A stretch of DNA of 64,000 nt. It comes from an uncultured Lachnospira sp. GTDB taxonomy: Bacteria > Bacillota > Clostridia > Lachnospirales > Lachnospiraceae. The notes below the pieces were generated by a model. The model was not told the origin of the DNA and made no database searches. It saw only the letters and a list, made by a program, of their open reading frames with translations. Where the stretch lies: NCBI GenBank assembly GCA_946186125.1, contig CAMHLZ010000001.1, positions 1 to 64,000 of the forward strand, read 5' to 3'. This document shows, piece by piece, positions 25,309 to 35,249 of the stretch; the first letter of the stretch is position 1; every line of letters starts with the position of its first letter. Both the position numbers and the translations under genes were made by a program.

Positions 25309-26334
25309 TCATCTAATAAACATGGCATCACCAAAACTAAAAAATCTGTACTTCTCCTGTACTGCTTCGCTATAAGCATTCATGATATTTTCTCTTCCTG
25401 CAAGTGCCGATACGAGCATTAAAAGTGTAGATTCCGGAAGATGAAAATTAGTAATCAGGCAATCTATCATTTTAAATTTATATCCGGGATAAATGAATAT
25501 TTCTGTCCATCCCGATGATTCACTAATCGTACCATCATCCAAAGCCGCTGATTCTAATGTTCTGCAGCTTGTTGTACCGACAGCTATGACTCTTCCACCA
25601 TTTTTCTTCGTATTATTAATTATATCTGCCGCATCTTTTTCAATACAATAATATTCAGAATGCATATGATGGTCTGTGATTTCTTCTACTTTAACAGGTC
25701 TGAATGTTCCTAATCCTACATGAAGCGTAACATGAGCAATATTAACTCCCATTTCCTCTATCTCTTTTAATAAGTGGTTCGTGAAATGAAGTCCTGCCGT
25801 AGGAGCCGCTGCTGAACCTTCATGTTTTGCGTAAACAGTCTGATAGCGGTTCTTATCCTGAAGCTTGTGCGTAATGTAAGGCGGTAATGGCATTTCTCCG
25901 AGTTTATCGAGAATTTCCTCAAAAATACCGTCATAAGAAAAATGTATAATTCTATTTCCGTCATCAACAACATCACTCACTTCACATTCAAGCAGACCGT
26001 CACCGAATGAAATAACAGTTCCTGGCTTAGCTTTTCTTCCTGGTTTTACGAGAACCTCCCAGTTATCATTCTCCTTGCGTTTTAATAAAAGCACTTCAAT
26101 CTTAGCTCCGGTATCCTTTTTTACGCCGAATAATCTCGCGGGTATGACTTTAGTATCATTAATTACCAGACAATCTCCGGGTTTCAGATAGTCTTTTATA
26201 TTATAAAAATGCTCATGCTTTATCTCTCCAGTATTCTTATCAAGCAACATAAGTCTTGATGAAGAGCGGTCCTCTAATGGATCCTGTGCAATAAGATCCT
26301 GTGGTAATTCATAATAAAAATCATGTAATTTCAT
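25309..26334 (-). CDS. queA: tRNA preQ1(34) S-adenosylmethionine ribosyltransferase-isomerase
   Basis: A 341-residue enzyme that transfers the ribosyl part of SAM to preQ1 at the wobble base of tRNA, making epoxyqueuosine. Typical features are [12 protein letters not shown] at the N-terminus, [27 protein letters not shown] and the C-terminal FGDAMFI. Length is normal for QueA. It overlaps the DUF3810 gene by 4 bp and is last in the compact operon starting at the flavin reductase gene. Confidence 0.96.
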   Translation of the reverse strand: MKLHDFYYELPQDLIAQDPLEDRSSSRLMLLDKNTGEIKHEHFYNIKDYLKPGDCLVINDTKVIPARLFGVKKDTGAKIEVLLLKRKENDNWEVLVKPGRKAKPGTVISFGDGLLECEVSDVVDDGNRIIHFSYDGIFEEILDKLGEMPLPPYITHKLQDKNRYQTVYAKHEGSAAAPTAGLHFTNHLLKEIEEMGVNIAHVTLHVGLGTFRPVKVEEITDHHMHSEYYCIEKDAADIINNTKKNGGRVIAVGTTSCRTLESAALDDGTISESSGWTEIFIYPGYKFKMIDCLITNFHLPESTLLMLVSALAGRENIMNAYSEAVQEKYRFFSFGDAMFIR

Positions 26335-27476
26335 TCTTTTTCTCCGTTTCTATCGTATTCGTTAAAATATCCATCCTTTTTATACTGTGAAACAAGAAGA
26401 TTGACCATAAGCCCATAGCTTTTTACACCTTCTTCTTCACCGTTAGCTTTAATATAGGTATCGTTTATTTTTTCGGCCTTTTGTGATACGTCATTCCCTA
26501 TCTTACTGCTTTCTATCCTGTTCCAGTATTCACTATTTGCCGTCATATCTCTTAAGACTTTTTCACTAATCTTTGACGACATTTCAAGAGTCATATCCTT
26601 GTCTGTTGAATACAATGCATTTTCTACTGCAATATAAGCCTGCAATATTCCACTATACATAAACTCTCTGTCGCCGGAATAAATGCAGGCCAGATACCCT
26701 ATAAAATTAGCCTCATCTTCCCTAATGAATCCATGCAGATGTGCAAGCTCATGACACATGTCGCTTGGAATATTGTAGTCAACTATATCTGTGTCATTAT
26801 GCGTTTCCAAAGTAAATGGTACATAAATCCCAACTATTTCCGTGTACGATACATATTTTGATGATAGCAATTCTTTGCTAAGGCCATAGTGTCCTTTAAA
26901 TACCGGATAGTGTTTTGCAAGCTTTTTATACGCCGTTCTTCCATTACGTGCAAGTGTGCGATAGTCATGTTTCAACGCAAATACTCCGTTATTATCCTCA
27001 TTATTTAATCCTTCGCGCAACTCATTTGCCTGTTTTATCAAATCAGTTCCGACCATAAATAATTCTTCTTTTGTGGACTTTTCTTCTTTAAGCCCGGCAT
27101 AATATGAAAAATCATACCTATAATAATATATTCCGTCAAAAATAGCAAACAGAAAAAACATAACCGATGCCACACAAATAATGTCTACAACAGCTTTATA
27201 TAATATGTCTTTTCTGCGGGATGGATTTTTATAAAAATTCCTTATAAATACAGCAGCTGCGACCACCAGTATAAACGGAGAACAAATCAAAAATACTTCC
27301 GCAATTGAAATAGGAATACTTCCTGTAATCGTACTTATGACTTGTGCCGGATAATAGCTTATATTTCTTGCGAAAACATATTCTGCAATCCATGAATTTT
27401 TCTTTCCGATATACAATATAAGCATAGAAAGCGGTGCAGACACCAGCATTATCATTCTTTTATAAAACCATTTCAT
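26331..27476 (-). CDS. DUF3810 membrane protein with HExxH motif
   Basis: A 381-residue protein with three N-terminal membrane helices (about 8-25, 55-78, 95-115) and a large remaining domain. HELAH at 242-246 followed by [10 protein letters not shown] gives a zinc-metallopeptidase-like HExxH plus a downstream Glu, as in DUF3810. Proteolytic activity is plausible but not shown. Its start overlaps the dtd stop by one base and its end overlaps queA, so it is firmly within a tRNA- and translation-related operon. Confidence 0.85.
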   Translation of the reverse strand: MKWFYKRMIMLVSAPLSMLILYIGKKNSWIAEYVFARNISYYPAQVISTITGSIPISIAEVFLICSPFILVVAAAVFIRNFYKNPSRRKDILYKAVVDIICVASVMFFLFAIFDGIYYYRYDFSYYAGLKEEKSTKEELFMVGTDLIKQANELREGLNNEDNNGVFALKHDYRTLARNGRTAYKKLAKHYPVFKGHYGLSKELLSSKYVSYTEIVGIYVPFTLETHNDTDIVDYNIPSDMCHELAHLHGFIREDEANFIGYLACIYSGDREFMYSGILQAYIAVENALYSTDKDMTLEMSSKISEKVLRDMTANSEYWNRIESSKIGNDVSQKAEKINDTYIKANGEEEGVKSYGLMVNLLVSQYKKDGYFNEYDRNGEKE

Positions 27477-27922
27477 TATATCACATCACTATCCAGAATA
27501 ATTGTAAATGGTCCATCGTTTTCGAGTGAAACCTTCATATCTGCGCCAAATATTCCAACACTTACCTTCTCCGTATAGCACCTGCATTTTTCAATAATAT
27601 ATTCATATAACTGCTCGGCATGCTCAGTTGAACCGGCATGTACAAATGACGGTCTGTTTCCCTTTTTACAGTCTGCATACAGCGTAAACTGCGATATTAA
27701 AAGAAGTTCTCCATCCACATAATTTAATGACAGATTAGTCTTACCATTTTCATCGGCAAATATTCTTAAACCAAACATTTTCTTAACAAGTCTGTCCGCC
27801 TCCGCTGTCGTGTCATTTTCTCCCACTCCAATCAGCACTACATATCCTTTCTGAATTGAGCCATGTACTTTTCCTTCAATTGTTACTGATGCGTGATTAA
27901 CTCTTTGTATAACAAATCTCAT
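27476..27922 (-). CDS. dtd: D-aminoacyl-tRNA deacylase
   Basis: A 148-residue protein that hydrolyses D-aminoacyl-tRNA, keeping D-amino acids out of proteins. The DTD signatures [20 protein letters not shown] and a C-terminal [17 protein letters not shown] are present. Length is normal. It lies 5 bp downstream of the ABC-F gene and overlaps the next gene by one base. Confidence 0.96.
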   Translation of the reverse strand: MRFVIQRVNHASVTIEGKVHGSIQKGYVVLIGVGENDTTAEADRLVKKMFGLRIFADENGKTNLSLNYVDGELLLISQFTLYADCKKGNRPSFVHAGSTEHAEQLYEYIIEKCRCYTEKVSVGIFGADMKVSLENDGPFTIILDSDVI

Positions 27923-27927
27923 AACTG

Positions 27928-29709
27928 CTACCTTTCATTCTCTATCTGTTCTGATAAATCCTGCAAATACATCCAGCGCTCCATTTTTTCTTCAAGCTCT
28001 TTTTCAAATGTCTGCTTCTTTTCCATCCATTGATTAAGCTCATAATAATTGCTTGAGTTTTTTGCTATCTCTTCATCTGCCTGTACTATTTTTTCTTCGA
28101 GGACTGCAATTTCATCGTCTATAGTCTCATATTCTCTCTGTTCATTATAAGACATCTTACGCTTTCTTGTACCTGTTTTCTTTGTCTTCTCTTTTATTTC
28201 AGAAGTATTTTCGGAAATCTTCATAATGTCTTTCGTTTTGTTCTTATAATCAGTATATCCTCCTTCATACTGATTAATCACACCTGCTCCTTCAAAAGCA
28301 AGTATTCGGTCAACTATCCTGTCAAGGAAGTATCTGTCATGCGAAACGGTAATGACAATACCATTAAACTGGTCAATATAATCTTCCAAAACAGTAAGTG
28401 TTGAAATATCCAGATCATTAGTCGGCTCATCCAGCACAAGGATATTCGGTGCCTGCATCAAAATGCTTAAAAGATAAAGTCTCCTTTTCTCTCCACCTGA
28501 TAATTTTCCTATACAGGTATATTGCATATCTGAAGTAAACAAAAATCTTTCTAACATTTTTGAAGCTGATATAGTACCGTTAGATGTAGGCAGAAATTCG
28601 GCAATATCTCTCACGTAGTCTATAACTCTCTGCTCCGGATTCATATTTTTTACTTCCTGCGTAAAATATCCTATTTTGACTGTCTCTCCTGTCTCAACAT
28701 AACCATCGTCCGGTTCAGATATCCCTGTCAGAATATTTAATAATGTCGTCTTTCCCGAACCATTATTTCCTACAATACCTATATTAATTCCTTTGGTAAA
28801 AATATAACTAAATTTGTCTATTATTACTTTTTCACCGTAACGCTTCGAAACCTCACAGGCTTCGAGAGTTTTATTACCAAGTCTTGAAGAAACGGATTCC
28901 ATCTCAACTACACTATCTTTTTCTATACCACGGATCTGCTTCATCTCTTCATAACGGCTGAGTCTTGCTTTTTGTTTTGTCGAACGAGCCCTCGCCCCGC
29001 GCATTACCCATTTCAATTCATTTCTTAAGATATTCTCACGCTTTTCCTGTGTAGCTAACGCCATTTCCTCTCGTTGGCTTTTCAGCTTTAAAAAACCGGA
29101 ATAATTCGTCTCATATGTGTAAAGCCCGCCTTTATCTATCTCTACAATTTTATTTGTTACACTGTCAAGAAAATATCGGTCGTGCGTTACCATAATCAGT
29201 ACGCCACGGTATTTCTTTAAGTATTCCTCGAGCCATTCTACCATGTCATTATCAAGATGATTAGTCGGCTCGTCCATTATAAGCACATCTGAGTGATGTA
29301 TCAGAGTCCTTGCTAAAGCCACACGTTTTTTCTGACCTCCGGACATGGTGGATATATCCTGATTATAATCAGTAATGCCAAGCTTTGTAAGGATATTTTT
29401 TGCATCACCTTCTTTATCCCAGCTGTCTGCAACATATCCTCCCATGCTTACATATTCTATAACAGAGGCGTCTTTGTCAAATTCCGGAACCTGCGAAAGC
29501 ATGGAAATCGTAATCCCGTTTGCTTTAATAACTTCTCCCTCATCACATTCTTCAATTCCTGCAATAATCTTTAAGAATGTGGTTTTGCCGGTTCCATTAA
29601 CTCCGATTATTCCTATCTTATCGTGTTCGTTTATTCCTAACGAGACAGAGTTTAGAATAACTCTGTCTCCAAATGTCTTTTTTACGTTTTCCAGGTTGAT
29701 TATATTCAC
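27928..29709 (-). CDS. ABC-F family ATPase
   Basis: A 593-residue cytosolic protein with two ATP-binding cassettes and no membrane segment. Cassette 1 has [25 protein letters not shown] and [13 protein letters not shown]; cassette 2 has [24 protein letters not shown] and [12 protein letters not shown]. The inter-cassette linker is basic ([21 protein letters not shown]). The C-terminal region of about 80 residues is coiled coil, as in Uup. ABC-F proteins act on ribosomes; whether this one is a housekeeping or resistance member cannot be told. It starts with GTG overlapping the upstream stop (TAGTG). Confidence 0.92.
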   Translation of the reverse strand: MNIINLENVKKTFGDRVILNSVSLGINEHDKIGIIGVNGTGKTTFLKIIAGIEECDEGEVIKANGITISMLSQVPEFDKDASVIEYVSMGGYVADSWDKEGDAKNILTKLGITDYNQDISTMSGGQKKRVALARTLIHHSDVLIMDEPTNHLDNDMVEWLEEYLKKYRGVLIMVTHDRYFLDSVTNKIVEIDKGGLYTYETNYSGFLKLKSQREEMALATQEKRENILRNELKWVMRGARARSTKQKARLSRYEEMKQIRGIEKDSVVEMESVSSRLGNKTLEACEVSKRYGEKVIIDKFSYIFTKGINIGIVGNNGSGKTTLLNILTGISEPDDGYVETGETVKIGYFTQEVKNMNPEQRVIDYVRDIAEFLPTSNGTISASKMLERFLFTSDMQYTCIGKLSGGEKRRLYLLSILMQAPNILVLDEPTNDLDISTLTVLEDYIDQFNGIVITVSHDRYFLDRIVDRILAFEGAGVINQYEGGYTDYKNKTKDIMKISENTSEIKEKTKKTGTRKRKMSYNEQREYETIDDEIAVLEEKIVQADEEIAKNSSNYYELNQWMEKKQTFEKELEEKMERWMYLQDLSEQIENER

Positions 29710-30215
29710 TATTTTACCATTACCTTTTCTATTTCACATATGTACATCGTATGATAATCTTTTGCGGCATACCATTTTTCGTCAATCTCTGAATCAAGCA
29801 TGCACTCAGGTGAAAACTCCTGTGCATATAATTTCTTAACTTCCAAAACCATCTCTGCTTCTTCAAAATACGGTGTCTCACCGTCAAATTTTACCGTAAG
29901 TCCCGCTTTAGAAATCTTGTCCTCGTCCCTTCCTGATACCGTTCCGAGATATGACAACATTTCTTTCTTATCATTTCCGTAAAATGTCAGTGATAATCTG
30001 TCTGAACAATCGATAAACTCTTTTGTAAATCTCTGCGGTCTTATCACAATGTATGCCACATTTTTCCCCCACATAACTCCCAGTCCGCCCCATGATGCTG
30101 TCATGGTATTTGCTTTTCCGTCTTTTGCCGCGGTTACAAGCATCCAGTCTTTTCCAATAAGTCTGCACGCACTCTTATCCAAATCTTCAATATTAATTTC
30201 TTTCCATTCTGACAT
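29709..30215 (-). CDS. Flavin reductase family (FMN-binding) protein
   Basis: A 168-residue protein. It has the flavin reductase-like pattern: DWMLVTAAKDGKANTMTASWG, then YIVIRPQRFTKEFID, and a C-terminal YHTMYICEIEKVMVK. It should bind FMN and possibly reduce it or an unknown acceptor. ATG 30215 is set by GAAAGGAAG; the longer frame is unlikely. It is first in the operon flavin reductase-ABC-F-dtd-DUF3810-queA and divergent from nadA. Confidence 0.87.
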   Translation of the reverse strand: MSEWKEINIEDLDKSACRLIGKDWMLVTAAKDGKANTMTASWGGLGVMWGKNVAYIVIRPQRFTKEFIDCSDRLSLTFYGNDKKEMLSYLGTVSGRDEDKISKAGLTVKFDGETPYFEEAEMVLEVKKLYAQEFSPECMLDSEIDEKWYAAKDYHTMYICEIEKVMVK

Positions 30216-30309
30216 AATACAACTTCCTTTCGTTCTTGTTATAAACATTTACATTTTAGTATATTCTATATATATTGTAAAGTTGATAACAAAAAATTTC
30301 GTGTCTGTC

Positions 30310-30338
30310 TTGTCAGTTGTAAAGTTATGTGTTATACT
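30310..30338 (+). promoter_or_regulatory. nadA: nadA promoter with candidate NiaR site
   Basis: -35 TTGTCA (30310-30315), 17-bp spacer, -10 TATACT (30333-30338). Three TGTC repeats (gTGTCTGTCTTGTCA, 30301-30315) overlap the -35. A repressor there would block transcription; assignment to NiaR is inferred from the gene at 33470. Confidence 0.5.
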
Positions 30339-30373
30339 CTATGACAATTATCCGGATAGAAAGGACAAATGAT

Positions 30374-31279
30374 ATGGATATTATAAATGAAATAAAAGAA
30401 TTAAAGAAAGAAAAAGACGCTATTATTCTTGCTCATTATTACGTGATGCCGGAGATTCAGGAAATTGCTGATTTTGTAGGTGATTCGTTTTATCTGAGTA
30501 AGGTTGCAGCCAAGGCACCTGAAAAGACAATTGTATTTTGTGGTGTTTCTTTTATGGGCGAAAGTGCTAAGATATTAAGCCCTGAAAAAATTGTTTTAAT
30601 GCCTGACATATCTGCTGACTGCCCTATGGCTCACATGTGCGATGCAGATACAATTGAACAGGTTAAGAAGGAATATGATGATCTGGCTGTTGTATGCTAT
30701 ATTAACTCAACCGCTGAATTGAAGATGCACTCTGATGTATGTGTTACTTCTTCTAATGCTTTACAAATTGTTAAAGCTCTCCCTCAAAAAAATATATTTT
30801 TTATACCTGACAAAAATCTTGCTCATTTTATAGCTGAAAAGGTGCCTGAAAAACATTTTATTTTTAATGAAGGTTTCTGTCCTACCCACGAAAAAATGAG
30901 ATATGAGGAAATACTTGAGCTTAAAGAACAGCATCCGGACGCACCTGTACTCTCTCATCCTGAGTGTGCAGAATCTATCAGGAATATATCTGATTTTCTT
31001 GGAAGCACTTCCCAGATTATAGATTATGCAACGGAACATTCAAATAAAGAGTTTATCATTTGTACGGAAATAGGCGTGAATTATGAATTAGAAACTAAAA
31101 ACCCGGATACGAAGTTTTATTACGCAAAATCAGTTCCTGTCTGTCCTAATATGAAGAAAAACTCATTAGAGAAAATTCTTCACGTTCTTAAAACAGGCGA
31201 AAATGAAGTTGTTGTTGACGAAGCAGTTTCTAAAGGTTCCATATCCGCTTTAGAAATGATGCATAAGCTCGCAAACTAA
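30374..31279 (+). CDS. nadA: Quinolinate synthase
   Basis: A 301-residue iron-sulfur enzyme that condenses iminoaspartate with dihydroxyacetone phosphate to quinolinate. NadA features are ILAHYYVMPEIQEIADFVGDS cut into parts such as AHYYVMPEIQ and FVGDSFYLSK, VFCGVSFMGESAKIL, HPECAESI, and a C-terminal VPVCPNMKKN, with the conserved Cys residues that hold the [4Fe-4S] cluster. The start ATG 30374 follows GAAAGGACAAATGAT. It is first in nadA-nadB-nadC-niaR. Confidence 0.96.
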   Translation: MDIINEIKELKKEKDAIILAHYYVMPEIQEIADFVGDSFYLSKVAAKAPEKTIVFCGVSFMGESAKILSPEKIVLMPDISADCPMAHMCDADTIEQVKKEYDDLAVVCYINSTAELKMHSDVCVTSSNALQIVKALPQKNIFFIPDKNLAHFIAEKVPEKHFIFNEGFCPTHEKMRYEEILELKEQHPDAPVLSHPECAESIRNISDFLGSTSQIIDYATEHSNKEFIICTEIGVNYELETKNPDTKFYYAKSVPVCPNMKKNSLEKILHVLKTGENEVVVDEAVSKGSISALEMMHKLAN

Positions 31280-31295
31280 TATGAATGGAGACACC

Positions 31296-32585
31296 ATGAA
31301 AAGTGATATTGTAATAGTCGGAACCGGAGCCGCAGGATTATTTATGGCTCTTAACCTTCCGGCAGATAAAAATATAATATTGATTACTAAATCAAAACTT
31401 GAAGAAAGCGATTCTTTTTTGGCGCAAGGCGGTATCTGCATGTTAAAAGACGAATCAGACTATGACAACTACTTTGAAGATACCTTAAAAGCAGGTCATT
31501 ATGAAAACAACCGCACTTCTGTCGATATAATGATCCGCACTTCACCGGACATCATTCATTCTCTCGAAAGTTACGGTGTCGATTTTGAAAAAGAAAATGA
31601 TTCTTTTTTATTTACGCGTGAAGGAGGACATTCTGACAAGAGGATTCTTTTTCATAAAGATGTTACGGGTAAGGAAATCACCAGCAAATTACTTGCTGCA
31701 GTAAAGAATTTAAAAAACTGTACCCTCATGGAGAATACTACCATGATTGATATAGTATGCGAAGACAATATTTGTCAGGGAGTTATCGTTAAAACTGCTT
31801 CGGGAGAAACTGATGTTATAAATGCCGACTACACTGTTTTTGCAAGTGGCGGTATTGGCGGTTTGTATACCCATTCCACTAATTTTCCGCATCTTACCGG
31901 AGATGCTCTTGCCATCAGTCTTAAGCATAATATTGAACTGGAAAATATCGACTATATTCAGATTCACCCTACTACTCTTTACTCACAAAAACCCGGAAGG
32001 AGGTTTTTGATATCAGAGTCTGTCCGTGGTGAGGGTGCTCTTTTGTATAACGCAGATATGGAACGTTTTACGGATGAATTGCAGCCAAGAGACGTCCTTA
32101 CAGCCCGCATACGTGAACAGATGACAAAGGATAATAAACCATTTGTATGGCTCTCTATGAAACCTATTCCGGTTGAAACCATTAAGAGTCATTTTCCTAA
32201 TATTTATCAGTACTGTCTCGATGAAGGATATGATGTTACAAAAGAATGTATTCCTGTAGTGCCGGCTCAGCATTATTTTATGGGTGGTATAAAGGTAGAT
32301 TCTGACAGTCATACATCCGCTGACAGACTTTACGCCATAGGTGAAACAAGCTGTAATGGTGTACACGGTGCTAACCGTCTTGCAAGTAATTCTCTGTTAG
32401 AATCACTTGTTTTTGCGAAACGTGCCGCACAGCACATTTCTGAAAATTATACGAAGTTTGATGTTTTTTCAGTACCGGATCTTACCTGCTATACTGAAAA
32501 TCTTGAATCACAATATAAAGAAATTGTTTTAAAAGAAATAGAACACCGTAAGAGCCTTAGAGAAAAGGCCGGAAAGGATTTATAA
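31296..32585 (+). CDS. nadB: L-aspartate oxidase
   Basis: A 429-residue FAD flavoprotein that oxidises L-aspartate to iminoaspartate for NadA. The N-terminal dinucleotide motif is GTGAAGLFMAL; AQGGICM and GGHSDKRILFHKD are active-site segments; HYFMGGIKVD and ANRLASNSLLESLVF are typical of the succinate dehydrogenase/NadB family. It is shorter at the C-terminus than E. coli NadB, as in many Firmicutes. ATG 31296 follows ATGGAGACACC. It lies 16 bp after nadA. Confidence 0.96.
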   Translation: MKSDIVIVGTGAAGLFMALNLPADKNIILITKSKLEESDSFLAQGGICMLKDESDYDNYFEDTLKAGHYENNRTSVDIMIRTSPDIIHSLESYGVDFEKENDSFLFTREGGHSDKRILFHKDVTGKEITSKLLAAVKNLKNCTLMENTTMIDIVCEDNICQGVIVKTASGETDVINADYTVFASGGIGGLYTHSTNFPHLTGDALAISLKHNIELENIDYIQIHPTTLYSQKPGRRFLISESVRGEGALLYNADMERFTDELQPRDVLTARIREQMTKDNKPFVWLSMKPIPVETIKSHFPNIYQYCLDEGYDVTKECIPVVPAQHYFMGGIKVDSDSHTSADRLYAIGETSCNGVHGANRLASNSLLESLVFAKRAAQHISENYTKFDVFSVPDLTCYTENLESQYKEIVLKEIEHRKSLREKAGKDL

Positions 32586-32587
32586 TC

Positions 32588-33439
32588 ATGAACGATATAA
32601 CAATGCTTTTAAATGCTGATGAATTTATTTTACTTGCCCTTAAAGAGGATATTTCGAGTGAAGATGTCACTACAAATGCCGTAATGCCTGATTATCAGGA
32701 CGGACAGGTCGACCTTATATGCAAACAGGACGGTATTATATGCGGTCTTCAGGTTTTTGAAAGAGTTTTTACTTTGCTTGACCCTGATACTGATATAACT
32801 TTCAATGTTAAAGACGGAGATTTTGTCACAAGCGGCACTCTTATGGGAACTGTTACCGGTGATATCCGTGTACTGCTTTCCGGTGAACGTACTGCTCTTA
32901 ATTATCTTCAAAGAATGAGTGGAATTGCAACATATACAAATTCGGTTGCCAAGTTGCTTGAAGGCTCAAAAACTAAATTACTCGATACCCGCAAGACAAC
33001 ACCTTGCATGAGAATATTTGAAAAATATGCTGTTAAGACAGGTGGCGGAAATAATCACCGTTATAATCTGTCTGACGGAGTTTTATTGAAAGATAATCAT
33101 ATCGGTGCAGCCGGAAGTGTTAAAAAAGCCGTAGAGATGGCAAAGGCGTACGCACCATTTGTAAGGAAGATTGAAGTCGAAACAGAGAATCTTGATATGG
33201 TTAAAGAGGCTGTTGAAGCCGGTGCAGATATCATCATGCTCGATAACATGTCTCCTGAAACTATGAAAAAAGCAATCGAAATCATTGACGGACGTGCTTT
33301 AACAGAGTGTTCCGGAAATGTAACTAAGGAAAATATTCAGAATATTATTAATCTCGGCGTAGACTTTGTTTCAAGCGGTGCCCTCACTCATTCCGCACCT
33401 ATTATGGACATTTCCCTTAAAAACCTTCATACATTATAG
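32588..33439 (+). CDS. nadC: Nicotinate-nucleotide pyrophosphorylase
   Basis: A 283-residue enzyme converting quinolinate and PRPP to nicotinate mononucleotide. It shows GERTALNYLQRMSGIAT, LDTRKTTPCMR, GGGNNHRYNLSDGVLLKDNH in shorter pieces such as HRYNLSDGVL, and IMLDNM. Length is typical. It starts two bases after the nadB stop (coupled) and completes the de novo route from aspartate to NaMN. Confidence 0.96.
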   Translation: MNDITMLLNADEFILLALKEDISSEDVTTNAVMPDYQDGQVDLICKQDGIICGLQVFERVFTLLDPDTDITFNVKDGDFVTSGTLMGTVTGDIRVLLSGERTALNYLQRMSGIATYTNSVAKLLEGSKTKLLDTRKTTPCMRIFEKYAVKTGGGNNHRYNLSDGVLLKDNHIGAAGSVKKAVEMAKAYAPFVRKIEVETENLDMVKEAVEAGADIIMLDNMSPETMKKAIEIIDGRALTECSGNVTKENIQNIINLGVDFVSSGALTHSAPIMDISLKNLHTL

Positions 33440-33469
33440 CATCTGCAGTGCCCGGAATGGAGGATTATT

Positions 33470-33988
33470 ATGATTGGAACAATGAGACGAAACCAAATTA
33501 TTGATTATCTTACACTGGAAAATAATGCTGTTTCCGGTAACGCTTTATCTGAAAAGTTTAATGTAAGCCGACAGGTTATCGTGCAGGATATCGCTCTTTT
33601 AAGAGCTGAGGGTTATCCTATTATTTCAACCAATAAAGGCTATCTTTACGCCGGTTCTCTGAAAAAATCACGTATTTTTAAGGTATGTCATTCCGATGAA
33701 GAGATTGCTGATGAATTAAATACTATCGTAGATTTTGGCGGAACTGTTATAGATGTCTTTGTTAATCACAAGATTTACGGCAGGATGACAGCTTCATTGA
33801 ATATAAACTCAAGACTTGACGTGTTAAATTATCTAGACAAGCTTGACTCCGGAAGTTCTACTCCTTTAAAAAATGTTACTTCCGGCTATCATTATCACAC
33901 AGTAGAAGCTGCATCAGACGAGATACTTGATAAAATAGAAAAAAAACTTTCTGAAAAACAATATCTCATCGAAAAAGATAATGATTAA
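33470..33988 (+). CDS. niaR: NiaR-type NAD biosynthesis repressor
   Basis: A 172-residue regulator with an N-terminal HTH_11 domain (RRNQIIDYLTLENNAVSGNA) and a C-terminal 3H domain whose conserved His residues appear in CHSDEE, VNHKIYG and SGYHYHTVE. NiaR (YrxA) binds nicotinate and represses NAD synthesis and salvage genes. TGGAGG lies six bases before the start. It is encoded 30 bp after nadC, consistent with feedback on its own operon. Confidence 0.92.
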   Translation: MIGTMRRNQIIDYLTLENNAVSGNALSEKFNVSRQVIVQDIALLRAEGYPIISTNKGYLYAGSLKKSRIFKVCHSDEEIADELNTIVDFGGTVIDVFVNHKIYGRMTASLNINSRLDVLNYLDKLDSGSSTPLKNVTSGYHYHTVEAASDEILDKIEKKLSEKQYLIEKDND

Positions 33989-34008
33989 ACATGTGCATCC
34001 GCACACTA

Positions 34009-34146
34009 TTAAAGGGCTGTCGCACAAAAATTAGTGCACAGCTCCTTTTTTATAAAAAATATTATCGTTAGAGTTAACTCATGTGATCCAAATATGCCTG
34101 TTAATACTAATAAGCTTAATCCAAATGATATAATTTTCTTTTTCAT
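34009..34146 (-). other. Possible 45-codon exported-peptide ORF or gene remnant
   Basis: ATG at 34146 has GGGAGG eight bases upstream and opens with a signal-peptide-like sequence (MKKKIISFGLSLLVLTGIFG). The frame then runs through AT-rich sequence and across the NAD operon terminator to a stop at 34009. The good ribosome binding site and signal sequence suggest the 5' end of an exported-protein gene whose body was lost; a real short peptide is less likely. Confidence 0.3.
34011..34051 (+). terminator. Terminator of the NAD operon
   Basis: AAAGG.CTGT.GCAC pairs with GTGC.CAG..CCTTT across a loop AAAAATTA, followed by TTTTTT. Confidence 0.8.
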
Positions 34147-34284
34147 TTTGTTCCTCCCAAAAATGTAATTATTGTTTATAATATACGATTATCAGTATGT
34201 GTTTTATATGATTATAGATAATGGAAAAAGCAGTATATTATCTTATACTCTTTCATAAAATACCTATTTTTATTATCCGATGTA

Positions 34285-35160
34285 TTAGTAACACAAAACT
34301 TCATATCCATCTTCTGTCACCAGAACCATAATCTCCCATTGTGCTGATGGTGAACCGTCTGCCGTAAATACTGTCCAGTCATCTTCGTCATCAACATACA
34401 CATCTGCTTTTCCCATATTTATCATAGGCTCTATCGTGAAAATCATTCCCGGTGCCATAACCATTTCGGTTCCCTTACTCGTTACATAACTTACAAACGG
34501 TTCTTCGTGAAATTCAAGTCCTACACCGTGTCCACCTATTTCTCTTACTACTGAAAATCCGTTTGCTTTTGCATGGTCATTGACAGCCTGACCCATGTCG
34601 CCTAAAAATCCCCACGGTTTCACCTGTTCAAGTCCTTTTTCAACACATTCCTTTGTAACGTCTACCAGCTTTTTCATCTCCGGATCGACATTACCTATGC
34701 AAAACATTCTCGATGAATCTGAGAAATATCCCTTATATATGGTTGAGCAGTCAACATTTACGATATCACCGTCCTGAATTACTTCTTCCTCAGATGGTAT
34801 TCCGTGACAAACAATATCATTTACAGAAACACATACACTCTTCGGATATCCTTCATAATCAAGTGGTGCAGGTATACCGCCCATCTCTGTCGTCTTTTCA
34901 TAAACCATACGGTCTATCTCTTCTGTAGTCATTCCTGCTTTTATATTTTCTGCTATGTAATCGAGAACCGCAATATTTATCTTGCAGCTTTCCTTTATCA
35001 TTTCAATCTGCTCAGGTGTCTTTATAATATCGTGACTCGGCACAATATGCCCCTCGCGTTCTAATTTTGCCAGCTTATCATCAAATGCCTCATGACATTT
35101 TTTATATTTATTACCACTTCCACACCAACAATCATCATTTCTACCTAATTTTTTAAACAT
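34285..35160 (-). CDS. map: Methionine aminopeptidase with N-terminal SEC-C motif
   Basis: A 291-residue enzyme that removes the initiator Met. The N-terminal SEC-C zinc motif CWCGSGNKYKKCH (residues 11-23) is followed by a type I MetAP domain. Visible metal ligands are in NVDCSTIYKGYFSDSS, HGVG, IEPMI and QWE. SEC-C-bearing MetAPs are common in Clostridia, where the motif may aid ribosome or nascent-chain binding. Start ATG 35160 follows ATGGAGTCAGTT. It appears monocistronic. Confidence 0.95.
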   Translation of the reverse strand: MFKKLGRNDDCWCGSGNKYKKCHEAFDDKLAKLEREGHIVPSHDIIKTPEQIEMIKESCKINIAVLDYIAENIKAGMTTEEIDRMVYEKTTEMGGIPAPLDYEGYPKSVCVSVNDIVCHGIPSEEEVIQDGDIVNVDCSTIYKGYFSDSSRMFCIGNVDPEMKKLVDVTKECVEKGLEQVKPWGFLGDMGQAVNDHAKANGFSVVREIGGHGVGLEFHEEPFVSYVTSKGTEMVMAPGMIFTIEPMINMGKADVYVDDEDDWTVFTADGSPSAQWEIMVLVTEDGYEVLCY

Positions 35161-35249
35161 AACTGACTCCATTTCCTTTATTTACTAACTAATTCAACAC
35201 TTATTATAGACTAACTCAAAAATTTCTTCAAGTCATGTTAAATGATATT

